A DNA stretch of 35,610 bases from Clostridia bacterium. Its GTDB lineage: Bacteria; Bacillota; Clostridia; Oscillospirales; CAG-272. The stretch covers positions 1-35,610 of the forward strand of contig JAFTCN010000084.1 in the NCBI GenBank assembly GCA_017454675.1, read 5' to 3'. Position numbers and translations under genes: made by a program. This document shows, in pieces, positions 1 through 13,039 of this stretch. Each line of letters starts with the position of its first letter. Within the stretch, counting starts at the first letter, position 1. Below the pieces are notes generated by a model. The model made no database searches. It was not told the DNA's origin and was given only the letters and a program-made list of their open reading frames with translations.

Positions 1-483
1 AAGGTGGAGATCGTTCCGCTGGAGGTGATCATACGCAACGTATCGGCGGGGTCCTTCGCGAAGAACTACGGAGTTGAGGAGGGAATAGTGTTCTCCTCGC
101 CCACGATAGAGTTTTCCTACAAAAACGACGCTCTGGGCGATCCGTTGTTAAACGAGTATCACGCCCTTGCCCTGGGGCTCGTGACGGAAGACGAGCTGGA
201 GACCATCAAACGGTACTCGTTTACGGTGAACGATATACTGAAAGAATTCTGGAAATCGTGCGGCGTGACGCTCGTCGATTTCAAGATGGAGTTCGGCAGG
301 CTTTCTGACGGGACGGTCATTCTGGCTGATGAGATCAGCCCCGACACATCCAGGCTGTGGGACAGCGAGACGGGCGAAAAGCTGGACAAGGACCGCTTCC
401 GCAGAGACCTTGGCGGAGTGGAGGACGCCTACCGTGAAATAATGGGCAGACTTGAAAAGAATATAGGGGGTACGGAAAAATGA
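1..483 (+). CDS. purC: phosphoribosylaminoimidazole-succinocarboxamide synthase (SAICAR synthetase), 3' part
   Basis: This is the C-terminal part (about 160 residues) of the enzyme that joins CAIR and aspartate with ATP to form SAICAR in de novo purine synthesis. The reading frame is open from base 1, so the start lies upstream of the window; the GTG at base 4 is only an internal Val. Visible family signatures are VIIRNVSAGSF near the start, the DALGDPLLN substrate loop, and the closing DEISPDTSRLWD and DKDRFRRDLG motifs. Full-length bacterial PurC is about 235-240 residues, so roughly one third is missing. The stop codon overlaps the purA start (ATGA), so the two are translationally coupled. 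Confidence 0.96.
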   Translation, partial: KVEIVPLEVIIRNVSAGSFAKNYGVEEGIVFSSPTIEFSYKNDALGDPLLNEYHALALGLVTEDELETIKRYSFTVNDILKEFWKSCGVTLVDFKMEFGRLSDGTVILADEISPDTSRLWDSETGEKLDKDRFRRDLGGVEDAYREIMGRLEKNIGGTEK

Positions 484-1760
484 GCAACTGCGTTATAGTC
501 GGCATTAACTGGGGCGACGAGGGAAAAGGCAGGATGGTCGACCTGCTGACCGAGGATTACGACATAGTCATCAGGTATCAGGGCGGCGGAAACGCCGGAC
601 ATACCGTCGTGAACGAAAAAGGCAGATTCGCGCTGCACCTTCTGCCGTCGGGGATCTTCCGCGAAGGAGTCGTAAATATCCTGGGGAACGGAGTTGCGCT
701 CGACCCGGAGAATCTGTGGGCGGAGATGAGCGAAGTGATGTCGAAGGGCATCTCGCTGACTCCAGGGAACCTGAAGATAAGCGAGCGCGCATCGCTGCTG
801 ATGCCCTGGCACCGCAAGCTCGACGAGCTCGAGGAGGCGCGTCTCGCCGACAGAAAATACGGATCGACCAAACAGGGCATCGCGCCCTTCTACGCGGATA
901 AATACCGGAAGAAGACGGTCCTCGCGGGTGAACTGAGAGACCGCGGCAGGTTTTTCGACCGTCTGGAGGAGCTGCTCGAGTGGAACAATCTGATCCTGAC
1001 CGGAGTCTACGGGGCGAAGCCGTATACAAAAGACGACATCGGGAAATGGTTCGACAGCTTCTGCTCGAAGATCGCCCCGTTCGTGTGCGACACCGGCGGA
1101 TTCCTGGAAAACGCACGGAGCGAGGGCAAAAGCATCCTGATGGAGGCTCAGCTCGGGGCGCTCCGGGACATCGACTTCGGCATATACCCGTATACGACGT
1201 CGTCGAACACCACGGCCGCCTACGCGCCGATCGGGTCGGGTCTGCCGTCGCTGCGTCCCGACGAGGTCATAGGGGTGGTCAAGGCCTACTCGACATGCGT
1301 CGGAGAGGGGCCGTTCGTCTGCGAGATGTCGGGAGAGGAGGCGTCGGCGCTGCGCGAGGCGGGGGCCGAATACGGCGCAAAGACCGGACGCCCCAGACGC
1401 GTGGGCCCGATCGACACCGTCGCCACGGGATACGGGGTCGGAGTACAGGGAGCGACCTGTCTCGCACTCACGAAGCTCGACGTGCTCAGCTATATGAAGA
1501 GCATCCCGGTCTGCTCCGCATACACCGTGAACGGCAGGAAGACCGGGAGATTCCCTTTCCCGGCCGACCTCGGCGGCGCGCTGCCGGTCATCGAAGAGCT
1601 GCCCGGCTGGAACTGCGACATCACGGGGGCGAGATACTGGGAAGAGCTGCCGCAGGAGGCAAAAAGATACGTCGAATTTATCGAAAAAGCCGTCGGATGC
1701 CCGATAAAATACGTATCCGTCGGGCCCGAAAGAGACAGCATAATCATAAGAGACCTGTGA
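480..1760 (+). CDS. purA: adenylosuccinate synthetase
   Basis: Catalyses the GTP-dependent joining of IMP and aspartate to adenylosuccinate, the first committed step to AMP, in the cytoplasm. The 426-residue length is normal. The N-terminal motif NWGDEGKGR holds the catalytic Asp and the GTP-binding loop, followed by the QGGGNAGHTVV IMP-binding segment. GSTKQGIAPFYADK, a central TSSNTTAAYAPIG loop and the late RPRRVGPIDTVA segment are also typical. The ATG overlaps the purC stop by ATGA. About 46 bases separate it from purB; this gap contains a short CCGGG-GGA-CCCGG hairpin without a T-run, so read-through is expected. Confidence 0.97.
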   Translation: MSNCVIVGINWGDEGKGRMVDLLTEDYDIVIRYQGGGNAGHTVVNEKGRFALHLLPSGIFREGVVNILGNGVALDPENLWAEMSEVMSKGISLTPGNLKISERASLLMPWHRKLDELEEARLADRKYGSTKQGIAPFYADKYRKKTVLAGELRDRGRFFDRLEELLEWNNLILTGVYGAKPYTKDDIGKWFDSFCSKIAPFVCDTGGFLENARSEGKSILMEAQLGALRDIDFGIYPYTTSSNTTAAYAPIGSGLPSLRPDEVIGVVKAYSTCVGEGPFVCEMSGEEASALREAGAEYGAKTGRPRRVGPIDTVATGYGVGVQGATCLALTKLDVLSYMKSIPVCSAYTVNGRKTGRFPFPADLGGALPVIEELPGWNCDITGARYWEELPQEAKRYVEFIEKAVGCPIKYVSVGPERDSIIIRDL

Positions 1761-1806
1761 AGGCCCCGGGGGACCCGGTCCGGACAGCAGAACAGCGGAG
1801 GAAAAA

Positions 1807-3222
1807 ATGAGCGAAATATACGAATCACCTTTTTCAAAGAGATATTCATCCGAAAAGATGCAGCGGCTCTTTTCGGACGACACCAGATACACGACCTGGC
1901 GACGTCTCTGGGCATCTCTCGCGAGGAACGAAATGAAACAGGGCCTGCCCGTCACGCAGGCCCAGGTCGACGAACTCGAGGCGCACACAGCCGATATCGA
2001 CTACGGCTGCGTCAGGCGCCGCGAGGCCGAGGTGCGCCACGACGTCATGGCCCACATCTACGCCTACGGCCTCGCCGCTCCGTCCGCCGCGGGGATCATA
2101 CACCTCGGCGCGACGAGCTGCTACGTCACCGACAACGCCGACCTCATCATTTACAGGGATGCCCTGCGGCTGATACGCACGGAGCTGCTCGGCGTAATGG
2201 CAAACCTGTGCGACTTCGCCGAAAAGTGGAAGGCCCTCCCCGTCCCGGGCTATACGCACTACCAGCCGGCTCAGCCGGTGACGCTCGGGAAGCGGGCGTC
2301 GCTCTGGCTGCAGGACTTCCTTTCCGACCTCGGCGAGGTCGATTTCGCGCTGTCTAACATCAGATTTCTCGGCTGCCGCGGCACCACAGGAACCGAAGCG
2401 AGTTTCGTCGGGCTGTTCGGCGGCGATACGGAAAAGATCGACGCCATGAACCGGGGCATCGCGGCCGAGTTCGGGTTCGGCGAATGCTTCGACGTGTGCG
2501 GACAGACATACCCGCGCAAGACCGACAGCCGGATCATGAACGCGCTGTCGTCGATCGCGCAGACATGCTGCCGCATGGCCTGCGACATCCGCCTCATGCA
2601 GCACGACAGGCAGGTCGAGGAACCCGTCGAGGAAAAGCAGATCGGCTCTTCCGCGATGGCGTACAAGCGCAATCCGATGAGATGCGAGAGGATATGCTCC
2701 CTCTCGAGGTATCTTATCGCCGATGCCGCGAACGCGCCGATGACGGCCTCGTCGCAATGGCTCGAGCGCACGCTCGACGACTCCGCGAACCGGCGCATCT
2801 CGATCCCCGAGGGCTTTCTCTGCGCCGACGCCGTGCTGAGACTGGCGCAGAACGTGACAGCGGGACTGAGAGTCAACCGGAAGGTGATCGAAAAGGCGCT
2901 GAACGACTTTTTGCCCTTCGCCGCTACCGAGAACCTGCTCATGGAAGCCGTAAAGCGCGGCGGAGACAGGCAGGAGCTCCACGAGATCATCCGCCGCTGC
3001 TCTGTTGAGGCGTCTGACAGGATGAAAGACGGCGGGGACTGCGACCTGACCGAAAGGCTGGCCGCCGAGAGCGGCTTCGGCCTTTCCGCCGGGGAGATCC
3101 GCGCGGTGCTCGATCCGTCGCTCTATACCGGAAGATGCGCGGAACAGGTGGAGGTCTTTCTCGCGAAGGTGAGACCGCACCTTGACGGAGCCTCCGCCGG
3201 GGCGCCGGATATATCTCTGTGA
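1807..3222 (+). CDS. purB: adenylosuccinate lyase
   Basis: Fumarase/aspartase-superfamily lyase acting twice in purine synthesis: SAICAR to AICAR plus fumarate, and adenylosuccinate to AMP plus fumarate. The 471-residue protein shows HLGATSCYVTDNAD, TGTEASF and the signature loop SSAMAYKRNPMRCERIC. In that loop the usual Pro of SSAMPYK is Ala, and the following RNPMRCER resembles the longer, eukaryote-like ADSL branch more than the short B. subtilis type. The GGAGG of the ribosome site lies about 6 bases before the ATG. It sits directly after purA, so both enzymes of the IMP-to-AMP branch are co-transcribed. A 74-base gap to guaA contains a small GC hairpin without a T-run. Confidence 0.97.
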   Translation: MSEIYESPFSKRYSSEKMQRLFSDDTRYTTWRRLWASLARNEMKQGLPVTQAQVDELEAHTADIDYGCVRRREAEVRHDVMAHIYAYGLAAPSAAGIIHLGATSCYVTDNADLIIYRDALRLIRTELLGVMANLCDFAEKWKALPVPGYTHYQPAQPVTLGKRASLWLQDFLSDLGEVDFALSNIRFLGCRGTTGTEASFVGLFGGDTEKIDAMNRGIAAEFGFGECFDVCGQTYPRKTDSRIMNALSSIAQTCCRMACDIRLMQHDRQVEEPVEEKQIGSSAMAYKRNPMRCERICSLSRYLIADAANAPMTASSQWLERTLDDSANRRISIPEGFLCADAVLRLAQNVTAGLRVNRKVIEKALNDFLPFAATENLLMEAVKRGGDRQELHEIIRRCSVEASDRMKDGGDCDLTERLAAESGFGLSAGEIRAVLDPSLYTGRCAEQVEVFLAKVRPHLDGASAGAPDISL

Positions 3223-3296
3223 TCCGCCGCCCGCGGCGGGACCGGTGCGCTCATACCATGTCATAAGATCAAAAACAAACGCTCAGGAGGTTCTAT

Positions 3297-4829
3297 ATGG
3301 ACAGGATCCTTGTTCTGGATTTCGGCGGACAGTACGATCTGCTGATCGCGCGCAGAGTGAGAGAGCATCACGTCTTCGCCGAGATAAAGCCTTACGGAAA
3401 AATAAGTGCGGAAGAAGTTAAACGCGGGGGATACCGCGGGATCATCTTCACCGGAGGCCCCGCCAGCGTATACGCGGAAGGTTCGCCCCTCTGCGGCGCC
3501 GACATGCTCGAGACCGGGATACCGGTTCTCGGGATCTGCTACGGAGCGCAGCTCATCGCGCATCTGTCGGGCGGAGAGGTGTCGCCGGCGGAAGGCTCCG
3601 GTGAATACGGAAGCGCCGCGCTCAGCGTCGGGAAAAGCGCTCTTTTCGACGGGATCCCGGAGAAGATCACCTGCTGGATGAGCCATTCCGACCGCATAAC
3701 CTCTCTTCCGCCGGGATACACCGTCACCGCGTCTACCGGAAAATGCCCCGCGGCTGCTTTCGAAAACAGCGAAAAAAAGATATACGGCGTCCAGTTCCAT
3801 CCCGAGGTGTCGCATACCGAATACGGCAGATACGTCATAGGCAATTTCGTGAAAAAGATCTGCGGCGCATCGGGTGACTGGACGATGGACGGATTCACCG
3901 AGAGGAGCGTCAGAGAGCTCCGCGAAAAGCTCGAAGGCCGGAACGTCATGCTTGCGCTCTCGGGAGGCGTCGATTCGTCGGTCGCGGCCGAACTGCTCTG
4001 CAGGGCGGTCGGAGACCGTCTCACCTGCGTGTTCGTCGATCACGGCATGCTGAGGAAGGGCGAATCCGAGGCCGTCGTCTCGGTCTTCGGAGGAAGGAAG
4101 GACATGAACTTCATCCGCGTCGACGCCGCGGAGCGCTTCCTCGAGAGGCTCTCGGGCGTTACGGAGCCAGAGACCAAGCGCCGGATCATCGGTGAGGAGT
4201 TCGTTCGCGTCTTCGAGGAGACGGCAAAGGCCTGCGGCGGCTCGGACGTCCTCGCGCAGGGGACGATCTATCCCGACGTCATCGAGAGCGGCCGCGGGAA
4301 TTCCGCGGTGATCAAGAGCCACCACAACGTTGGGGGGCTGCCGGGCGAGATGCTCTTCCGCGAGGTCTGCGAGCCGCTGAGAGACCTCTTCAAGGACGAG
4401 GTAAGGCATGTCGGCGAACTGCTGGGACTGCCCGACTCCATCGTCCGGAGGCAGCCCTTCCCCGGTCCCGGACTCGCCGTGAGGATCACCGGCAGGATCA
4501 GCGGGGACAAACTGAACACCGTGAGGGAGGCCGACGCGATATTCCGCGAGGAGGTCGGCAAACTGCCTGAGGAGGAGCGTCCTTCGCAGTATTTCGCCGT
4601 GCTCACTGACACGAAGAGCGTCGGCGTGAAAGGTGACGCCAGGGCGTACGGATACACCGTCGCGCTCAGGGCGGTCGATACGGACGACTTCATGACCGCC
4701 GGCTGGTCAAGGCTGCCGTACAGCCTGCTGGAGACCGCCGCCGGACGCATAACCGGTGAGATCCCGCAGGTCACGAGGGTGGTATACGATATTTCCTCAA
4801 AGCCGCCCGCGACCGTAGAGTGGGAATGA
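3297..4829 (+). CDS. guaA: GMP synthase (glutamine-hydrolysing)
   Basis: Converts XMP to GMP using ATP and glutamine. The 510-residue protein begins with a class I glutamine amidotransferase domain (about 1-190) with the nucleophile in GICYGAQL (Cys81) and the His/Glu pair in VQFHPEVSHTEYG. An N-type ATP pyrophosphatase domain follows, with the P-loop LSGGVDSSVAAELL and FVDHGMLRKGE. The C-terminal dimerisation domain carries RQPFPGPGLAVRI and ends in the usual KPPATVEWE. The ATG is preceded by CAGGAGG about 7 bases upstream. Co-transcription with purA/purB places AMP and GMP branches in one operon; pyrG follows after 18 bases. Confidence 0.98.
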   Translation: MDRILVLDFGGQYDLLIARRVREHHVFAEIKPYGKISAEEVKRGGYRGIIFTGGPASVYAEGSPLCGADMLETGIPVLGICYGAQLIAHLSGGEVSPAEGSGEYGSAALSVGKSALFDGIPEKITCWMSHSDRITSLPPGYTVTASTGKCPAAAFENSEKKIYGVQFHPEVSHTEYGRYVIGNFVKKICGASGDWTMDGFTERSVRELREKLEGRNVMLALSGGVDSSVAAELLCRAVGDRLTCVFVDHGMLRKGESEAVVSVFGGRKDMNFIRVDAAERFLERLSGVTEPETKRRIIGEEFVRVFEETAKACGGSDVLAQGTIYPDVIESGRGNSAVIKSHHNVGGLPGEMLFREVCEPLRDLFKDEVRHVGELLGLPDSIVRRQPFPGPGLAVRITGRISGDKLNTVREADAIFREEVGKLPEEERPSQYFAVLTDTKSVGVKGDARAYGYTVALRAVDTDDFMTAGWSRLPYSLLETAAGRITGEIPQVTRVVYDISSKPPATVEWE

Positions 4830-7890
<3,061 letters not shown>

Positions 7891-7894
<4 letters not shown>

Positions 7895-8994
7895 CGGGTT
7901 CATCTGAGATCAACAGAAAGATAATACTTGAAGACGGGACCGAATATTACGGCTCCTCCTTCGGAGCCGGTGGCGACCGGATCCTCGAGATCGTTTTCAA
8001 CACCTCGATGACCGGTTATCAGGAGATAATGTCGGACCCCTCATACACCGATCAGGCGGTCGTCATGACGTATCCGCTGATCGGCAACTACGGCATGGCG
8101 GAGGACGATTACGAATCGCTCTCGCCGTCGGTCGGCGCGCTCGTAGTGCGCGAGTACAACGACGAGCCCTCGAACTTCCGATCGGTCGCGACTCTCGGCG
8201 AGGTGATGGTGCGCTTCGGCATCGCGGGGATAAGCGGCGTCGACACGAGAAAGCTGAACAGATCGATCAGGGACTTCGGTACGCGGAAGGCTCTCCTGAC
8301 CTCCGCCGGCACCCCGCTGTGCGACGGGCTGGCGAGACTAAGGGAGCACGAACAGCCGACCGACGCCGTATCGAGAGTCAGCTGCTCCGCCCCTTTTACC
8401 GAAGGAGATCCCGGCGCGGGGATCAGCGTCGTCGCGATCGACTGCGGAATGAAGCGGGGCATAATCCGCTCGCTGAAAAAAAGAGGCTGCCGCGTGACAG
8501 TCGTTCCCTGGAACACGACCGCGGAGGAGATACTCTCTCTCGCGCCCGACGGCGTGCTGATCTCGAACGGTCCGGGCGACCCCGCCGACGTCCCCGAGAC
8601 GGCGAAAACGGCCGCGGCGCTGATCGGAAGACTTCCCGTGTTCGGTATCTGCCTCGGACATCAGATCCTGTCGCTCGCCATGGGCGCGAAGACCTACAAG
8701 CTGAAATTCGGTCACCGCGGCGGGAACCACCCGGTCCGCGACCTTGACACCGGCAGGATCGAGATCACGTCTCAGAACCATTCGTACGCCGTCGACGAAG
8801 AAAGTCTGGCCGGGACCGGACTGAAGGTGACCCACCGCAATCTGCTCGACGGGACGGTGGAGGGCGTGAGCTGCCCCGACGCGCATGTGTTCAGCGTCCA
8901 GTATCACCCCGAAAGCTCCCCCGGACCCGAGGACAGCGGATATCTGTTCGACAGGTTCATCGGTATGATAAACGGCGGAGACCGGCCGGAATGA
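7891..8994 (+). CDS. carA: carbamoyl phosphate synthase, small (glutaminase) subunit
   Basis: Hydrolyses glutamine and passes ammonia to CarB for carbamoyl phosphate synthesis, which feeds pyrimidines and arginine. The 367-residue protein has the CPSase small-chain N-terminal domain (LEDGTEYYGSSFG, FNTSMTGYQEIMSDPSY, GNYG). A class I amidotransferase domain follows, with the nucleophile in FGICLGHQIL (Cys254), FGHRGGNHPV, TSQNHSYAV and the His/Glu of VQYHPESSPGP. The ATG overlaps the purF stop. carB follows after 58 bases. No other pyr genes are in the window, so the rest of the UMP pathway must be encoded elsewhere. Confidence 0.97.
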
Positions 8995-9052
8995 TGGGAA
9001 AAGACCGTGCAGGCGGACCGGCAGAGGGACCCCGCCCCCCAAGGAGATCGAA

Positions 9053-12000
9053 ATGCCCAAGCGCACTGATATAAAAAAGATACTCGTGATCGGTTCGGGC
9101 CCGATAGTCATAGGGCAGGCGGCCGAGTTCGACTACGCCGGGACTCAGGCGTGTCTCGCGCTGCGTGAAGAGGGCTACGAGGTGGTCCTCTGCAACTCCA
9201 ACCCCGCCACGATAATGACCGACGCCTCGATGGCGGACAAGGTGTATATGGAGCCTCTGACGCCGGAATACGCCGCCAGGATAATCCGCATCGAGCGCCC
9301 CGACGCCATCCTCCCCGGCATCGGGGGACAGACAGGGCTCAATCTCGCGGTGAAGCTCGCCGGGGACGGGGTCCTCGACGAGTGCGGCGTCGAACTGCTC
9401 GGCACCCGTCTGCGCTCGATAGAGCTGGCCGAGGACAGGGAAAAGTTCAAGGAGCTCTGCGTTGAACTGGGCGAGCCCGTCCTGCCGTCGGATACCGCAA
9501 AATCCGTCGAAGAAGGCCTTGAGATCGCCGAAAGGATCGGATTTCCGGTCGTTCTCCGCCCCGCGTTCACTCTGGGCGGCACCGGAGGGGGATTTGCAGA
9601 AGACCGCGACGGGTTCATCGAACTGATGAAGAACGGCCTCGAGGCGTCGCCCGTCGGCGAAGTGCTCGTCGAGAAGAGCGTAAAGGGATACAAGGAGATC
9701 GAATACGAGGTGATGCGCGACTCGAACGGCACCGCGATCACCGTCTGCAACATGGAGAACATCGACCCGGTCGGCATCCACACCGGGGACTCGGCAGTGG
9801 TGTGTCCGTCGCAGACGCTGACGAACAAAGAGTACCATATGCTCCGGAACAGCGCGCTGAAGATCATCCGCGCGCTGGGCATCGAGGGAGGCTGCAACGT
9901 GCAGTTCGCGCTCGATCCGGATTCCTCCAACTACTATCTGATCGAAGTGAACCCGAGGGTCTCGCGTTCGTCGGCGCTGGCGTCAAAAGCCAGCGGATAC
10001 CCGATCGCGAGGGTCTCGGCGAAGATAGGCGTCGGAATGACGCTCGACGAGATCATGATCGCCAACACACCGGCGTCGTTCGAGCCTTCGCTCGACTACG
10101 TCGTGACCAAGCTCCCCCGCTTCCCGTTCGACAAGTTCACCGACGCCGACAACACCCTCTCGACCCAGATGAAGGCGACGGGCGAGACGATGAGCGTCGG
10201 GCGCACTTTCGAGGAGAGCCTGCTCAAGGGCGTGCGCTCGCTCGAGACCGGCGCGTATCACCTGCATATGAAAAAATTCGACACGAAAAGCGACGCCGAG
10301 CTGCTCGAATACATAAGACGCGGCACCGACGACAGACTGTTCGCCGCGGCCGAACTGCTCCGGCGCGGGACCGCCCCGGAGGTCATCTCCGGCATCACCG
10401 GGATCGACGTATTCTTCATCCGGAAGGTCCGGAACATCGTGTCGGCCGAAAGGGAGATCGCGGCAGCTCCGGCAGACCCCGCCGTTCTGAGAAAAGCCAA
10501 GCGCACCGGCTTTTCCGACAGGGAGATCGGGAAGCTCTGGCACATAACCGAGGAAGAGGTCTTCTCGCTCCGCGAAAAACACGGCATCTTCCCGGTCTAC
10601 AAGATGATAGACACCTGCGCCTCCGAGTTCGAGAGCTACATCCCGTATTTCTACTCCACATACGAAGAGGAGGACGAATCTCCGGTCTCGGACAAGCCGA
10701 AGATCATCGTGCTGGGCGCGGGACCGATCAGGATCGGACAGGGTATCGAATTCGACTATTCGACCGTCCACGCGGTGTCAACGATAAAAAAAGCCGGATA
10801 CGAGGCCATAATCATCAACAACAACCCCGAAACGGTCTCGACCGACTACACCTGCTCAGACAAGCTCTACTTCGAGCCGCTGACCGTCGAGGACGTGATG
10901 AACATCATCGTTCACGAGAAGCCGGAGGGCGTCGTCGCGACGCTCGGCGGGCAGACGGCGGTAAATCTGGCCGGCCCCCTGCACAGACGCGGCGTGAAGC
11001 TCGTCGGCACCGGGTCAGACGCCATCGACCGCGCCGAGGACCGCGACCTGTTCGAGAACCTGCTGAAGTCGCTGGACATCCCGCAGCCGGCCGGAACGGC
11101 GGTCACGGGCGTGGAGGCCGGTGTCGAGGCTGCCGGGAAGATAGGATACCCCGTGCTGGTGCGGCCGTCGTTCGTGCTCGGAGGGCGGGCTATGCAGATC
11201 GTATCCGGAGAAAAGGAGATGCGCCGCTATCTGAAAAGCGCCGTCGAGATCGACGAAACGAAGCCGGTGCTCGTCGACAAATACATCCGCGGCAAGGAGG
11301 TGGAGGTGGATGCCGTCTGCGACGGCGTGAACGTCTTCGTGCCGGGGATAATGGAGCTTGTCGAGCGCACCGGAGTGCACTCGGGCGATTCGGTGAGCGT
11401 CTATCCTCCGTACAGCCTTTCCGACGCGGTAAAGGAGACCATCCTCGACTACACGGAACAGCTGGGGCTCGGAACAGGCATACTCGGACTCTTCAATATC
11501 CAGTTTATAGTTGACGGATCCGGAAAAGTGTATATAATAGAGGTGAACCCGCGGTCGTCGAGGAGCGTGCCGTTCATCTCGAAGTCTTCGGGATACAGTC
11601 TCGCCGACATCGGGACGCTGGCCATGCTGGGGATCTCGCTCCGCGAACAGGGAATCTTCGCACGCTGCGCGCCAGAGCGGCCGCGCTATTGCGTAAAAGT
11701 GCCGGTGTTCTCGTTCTCGAAACTGCGCGGCACCGACGCCTATCTGTCTCCCGAGATGAAATCGACCGGCGAGGCGATCGGATACGACACCAGGCTCCAC
11801 AGGGCGGTATACAAGGCGATGACGGCCTCGGGACAGACGCTGCGGAACTACGGCACCGTGCTCGTGAGCGTCGCCGACGAGGACAAGTCGGAGACGGTCC
11901 CGCTCGTGAAGCGGTTCCGCGACATGGGCTTCCGGATCGAGGCGACCTCTCTCACCGGCGAAGTCCTGCGCGCGAACGGGATCCGGACGAAGATCCTCCG

Positions 12001-12235
12001 CAAGCCGACCGAGGGCAGTACCGAGGTCCTCGACTCGATCAGATCCGGCAACATCAGCTATGTGATCAACACCCGCGCGATACTGTCAGGGATACACTAC
12101 GGCGACGGCTTCATGATCCGCGCCTGCGCTGCGGGCTGCGGGGTTACCATGCTCACCTCCCTCGATACCGTGAGGATGATCCTCGACGTCCTCGAGGAGA
12201 TCACTCTCGGCATATCGACCATCGATTCCGAATAA
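9053..12235 (+). CDS. carB: carbamoyl phosphate synthase, large subunit
   Basis: The 1060-residue catalytic subunit makes carbamoyl phosphate from bicarbonate, ammonia from CarA and two ATP. It shows the internal duplication of the family: the first ATP-grasp half starts with ILVIGSGPIVIGQAAEFDY and the second, near residue 554, with VLGAGPIRIGQGIEFDYST. The ATP-grasp signatures FPVVLRPAFTLGGTGGG and YPVLVRPSFVLGGRAM each occur once. Between the halves lies the oligomerisation domain (about 400-545). After about residue 930 comes an MGS-like allosteric domain with TEGSTEVLDSIRSG and the INTR motif. An AAGGAGA site precedes the ATG. Length and domain order are normal. Confidence 0.98.
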   Translation: MPKRTDIKKILVIGSGPIVIGQAAEFDYAGTQACLALREEGYEVVLCNSNPATIMTDASMADKVYMEPLTPEYAARIIRIERPDAILPGIGGQTGLNLAVKLAGDGVLDECGVELLGTRLRSIELAEDREKFKELCVELGEPVLPSDTAKSVEEGLEIAERIGFPVVLRPAFTLGGTGGGFAEDRDGFIELMKNGLEASPVGEVLVEKSVKGYKEIEYEVMRDSNGTAITVCNMENIDPVGIHTGDSAVVCPSQTLTNKEYHMLRNSALKIIRALGIEGGCNVQFALDPDSSNYYLIEVNPRVSRSSALASKASGYPIARVSAKIGVGMTLDEIMIANTPASFEPSLDYVVTKLPRFPFDKFTDADNTLSTQMKATGETMSVGRTFEESLLKGVRSLETGAYHLHMKKFDTKSDAELLEYIRRGTDDRLFAAAELLRRGTAPEVISGITGIDVFFIRKVRNIVSAEREIAAAPADPAVLRKAKRTGFSDREIGKLWHITEEEVFSLREKHGIFPVYKMIDTCASEFESYIPYFYSTYEEEDESPVSDKPKIIVLGAGPIRIGQGIEFDYSTVHAVSTIKKAGYEAIIINNNPETVSTDYTCSDKLYFEPLTVEDVMNIIVHEKPEGVVATLGGQTAVNLAGPLHRRGVKLVGTGSDAIDRAEDRDLFENLLKSLDIPQPAGTAVTGVEAGVEAAGKIGYPVLVRPSFVLGGRAMQIVSGEKEMRRYLKSAVEIDETKPVLVDKYIRGKEVEVDAVCDGVNVFVPGIMELVERTGVHSGDSVSVYPPYSLSDAVKETILDYTEQLGLGTGILGLFNIQFIVDGSGKVYIIEVNPRSSRSVPFISKSSGYSLADIGTLAMLGISLREQGIFARCAPERPRYCVKVPVFSFSKLRGTDAYLSPEMKSTGEAIGYDTRLHRAVYKAMTASGQTLRNYGTVLVSVADEDKSETVPLVKRFRDMGFRIEATSLTGEVLRANGIRTKILRKPTEGSTEVLDSIRSGNISYVINTRAILSGIHYGDGFMIRACAAGCGVTMLTSLDTVRMILDVLEEITLGISTIDSE

Positions 12236-12247
12236 AGGAGGATCAAA

Positions 12248-13039
12248 ATGCGCTTTACGAAAATGCAGGGACTCGGGAACGACTACCTTTACGTCTTCGG
12301 CGACATCCCGGAAAACGCCCCGGAGATCTCGCGGCGGCTGTCCGACCGCCGGTTCGGCGCCGGCTCCGACGGGATGATATATATCTCCGGCAGCAGTACC
12401 GCGGATTTTTCGATGAGGATATTCAACGCCGACGGCAGCGAGGCGGAAATGTGCGGGAACGGCATCAGATGCGTCGGGAAATACGTATACGACAAGGGCT
12501 ACACCGACAGGAAAACGCTGACCGTCGAGACCCTCTCGGGGATAAAGAAACTCTCGCTTGACGTCCGCCGCGGCAAAGTCAGGAGCGTCTCGGTCGAAAT
12601 GGGGCAGGCAAAGACCGGAGACGACGTGACCGTCGCAGTCAGGGGAAAGCGACTGGTCTGCACTCCGGTGTCGGTCGGCAACCCGCACGCGGTGTTCTTC
12701 ACCGAAAATGCCGAGACCGTCCCGCTTGAAGAGATCGGACCGGTCATCGAATACGCCCCGGTCTTCGGGCGGAGGGTGAACGTCGAGTTCGCCTCCGTCA
12801 TGCCGGGAAACACGGTCAGGATGCGGGTCTGGGAGCGCGGCAGCGGTATCACCATGGCCTGCGGCACCGGAGCCTGCGCGGCTGCGGCGGCGGCCGTGAA
12901 AAAGAAGCTGTGCAGCGCAGACGTCCCGGTGACCGTCGTGCTCGACGGCGGAAAGCTGACGGTAAACGTAAGCCGCGACGGCCTGATCACGATGACCGGT
13001 CCCGCCGAGACCGTCTACGAAGGGGAGACGGAGATATGA
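12248..13039 (+). CDS. dapF: diaminopimelate epimerase
   Basis: Interconverts LL- and meso-diaminopimelate for peptidoglycan and lysine. It is a cofactor-independent racemase of 263 residues with two pseudo-symmetrical halves. The two catalytic cysteines are visible in AEMCGNGIRCVG (Cys69) and MACGTGACAAA (Cys205), and the N-terminal FTKMQGLGNDY motif is typical. An AAAGGAGG site overlaps the end of carB, only 12 bases upstream. The stop overlaps the dapL start by ATGA. Coupling with dapL makes biochemical sense because DapL produces the LL isomer that DapF uses. Confidence 0.97.
   Translation: MRFTKMQGLGNDYLYVFGDIPENAPEISRRLSDRRFGAGSDGMIYISGSSTADFSMRIFNADGSEAEMCGNGIRCVGKYVYDKGYTDRKTLTVETLSGIKKLSLDVRRGKVRSVSVEMGQAKTGDDVTVAVRGKRLVCTPVSVGNPHAVFFTENAETVPLEEIGPVIEYAPVFGRRVNVEFASVMPGNTVRMRVWERGSGITMACGTGACAAAAAAVKKKLCSADVPVTVVLDGGKLTVNVSRDGLITMTGPAETVYEGETEI

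Noticed and set aside
3223..3296. Terminator between purB and guaA
   Set aside because: There is a small CCGCC/GGCGG hairpin, but no T-run follows, so transcription should continue.
9802..11514. 570-codon + strand frame inside carB
   Set aside because: Overlaps carB in another frame; Arg-rich composition of a frame shadow, while carB is unbroken and full of signatures.
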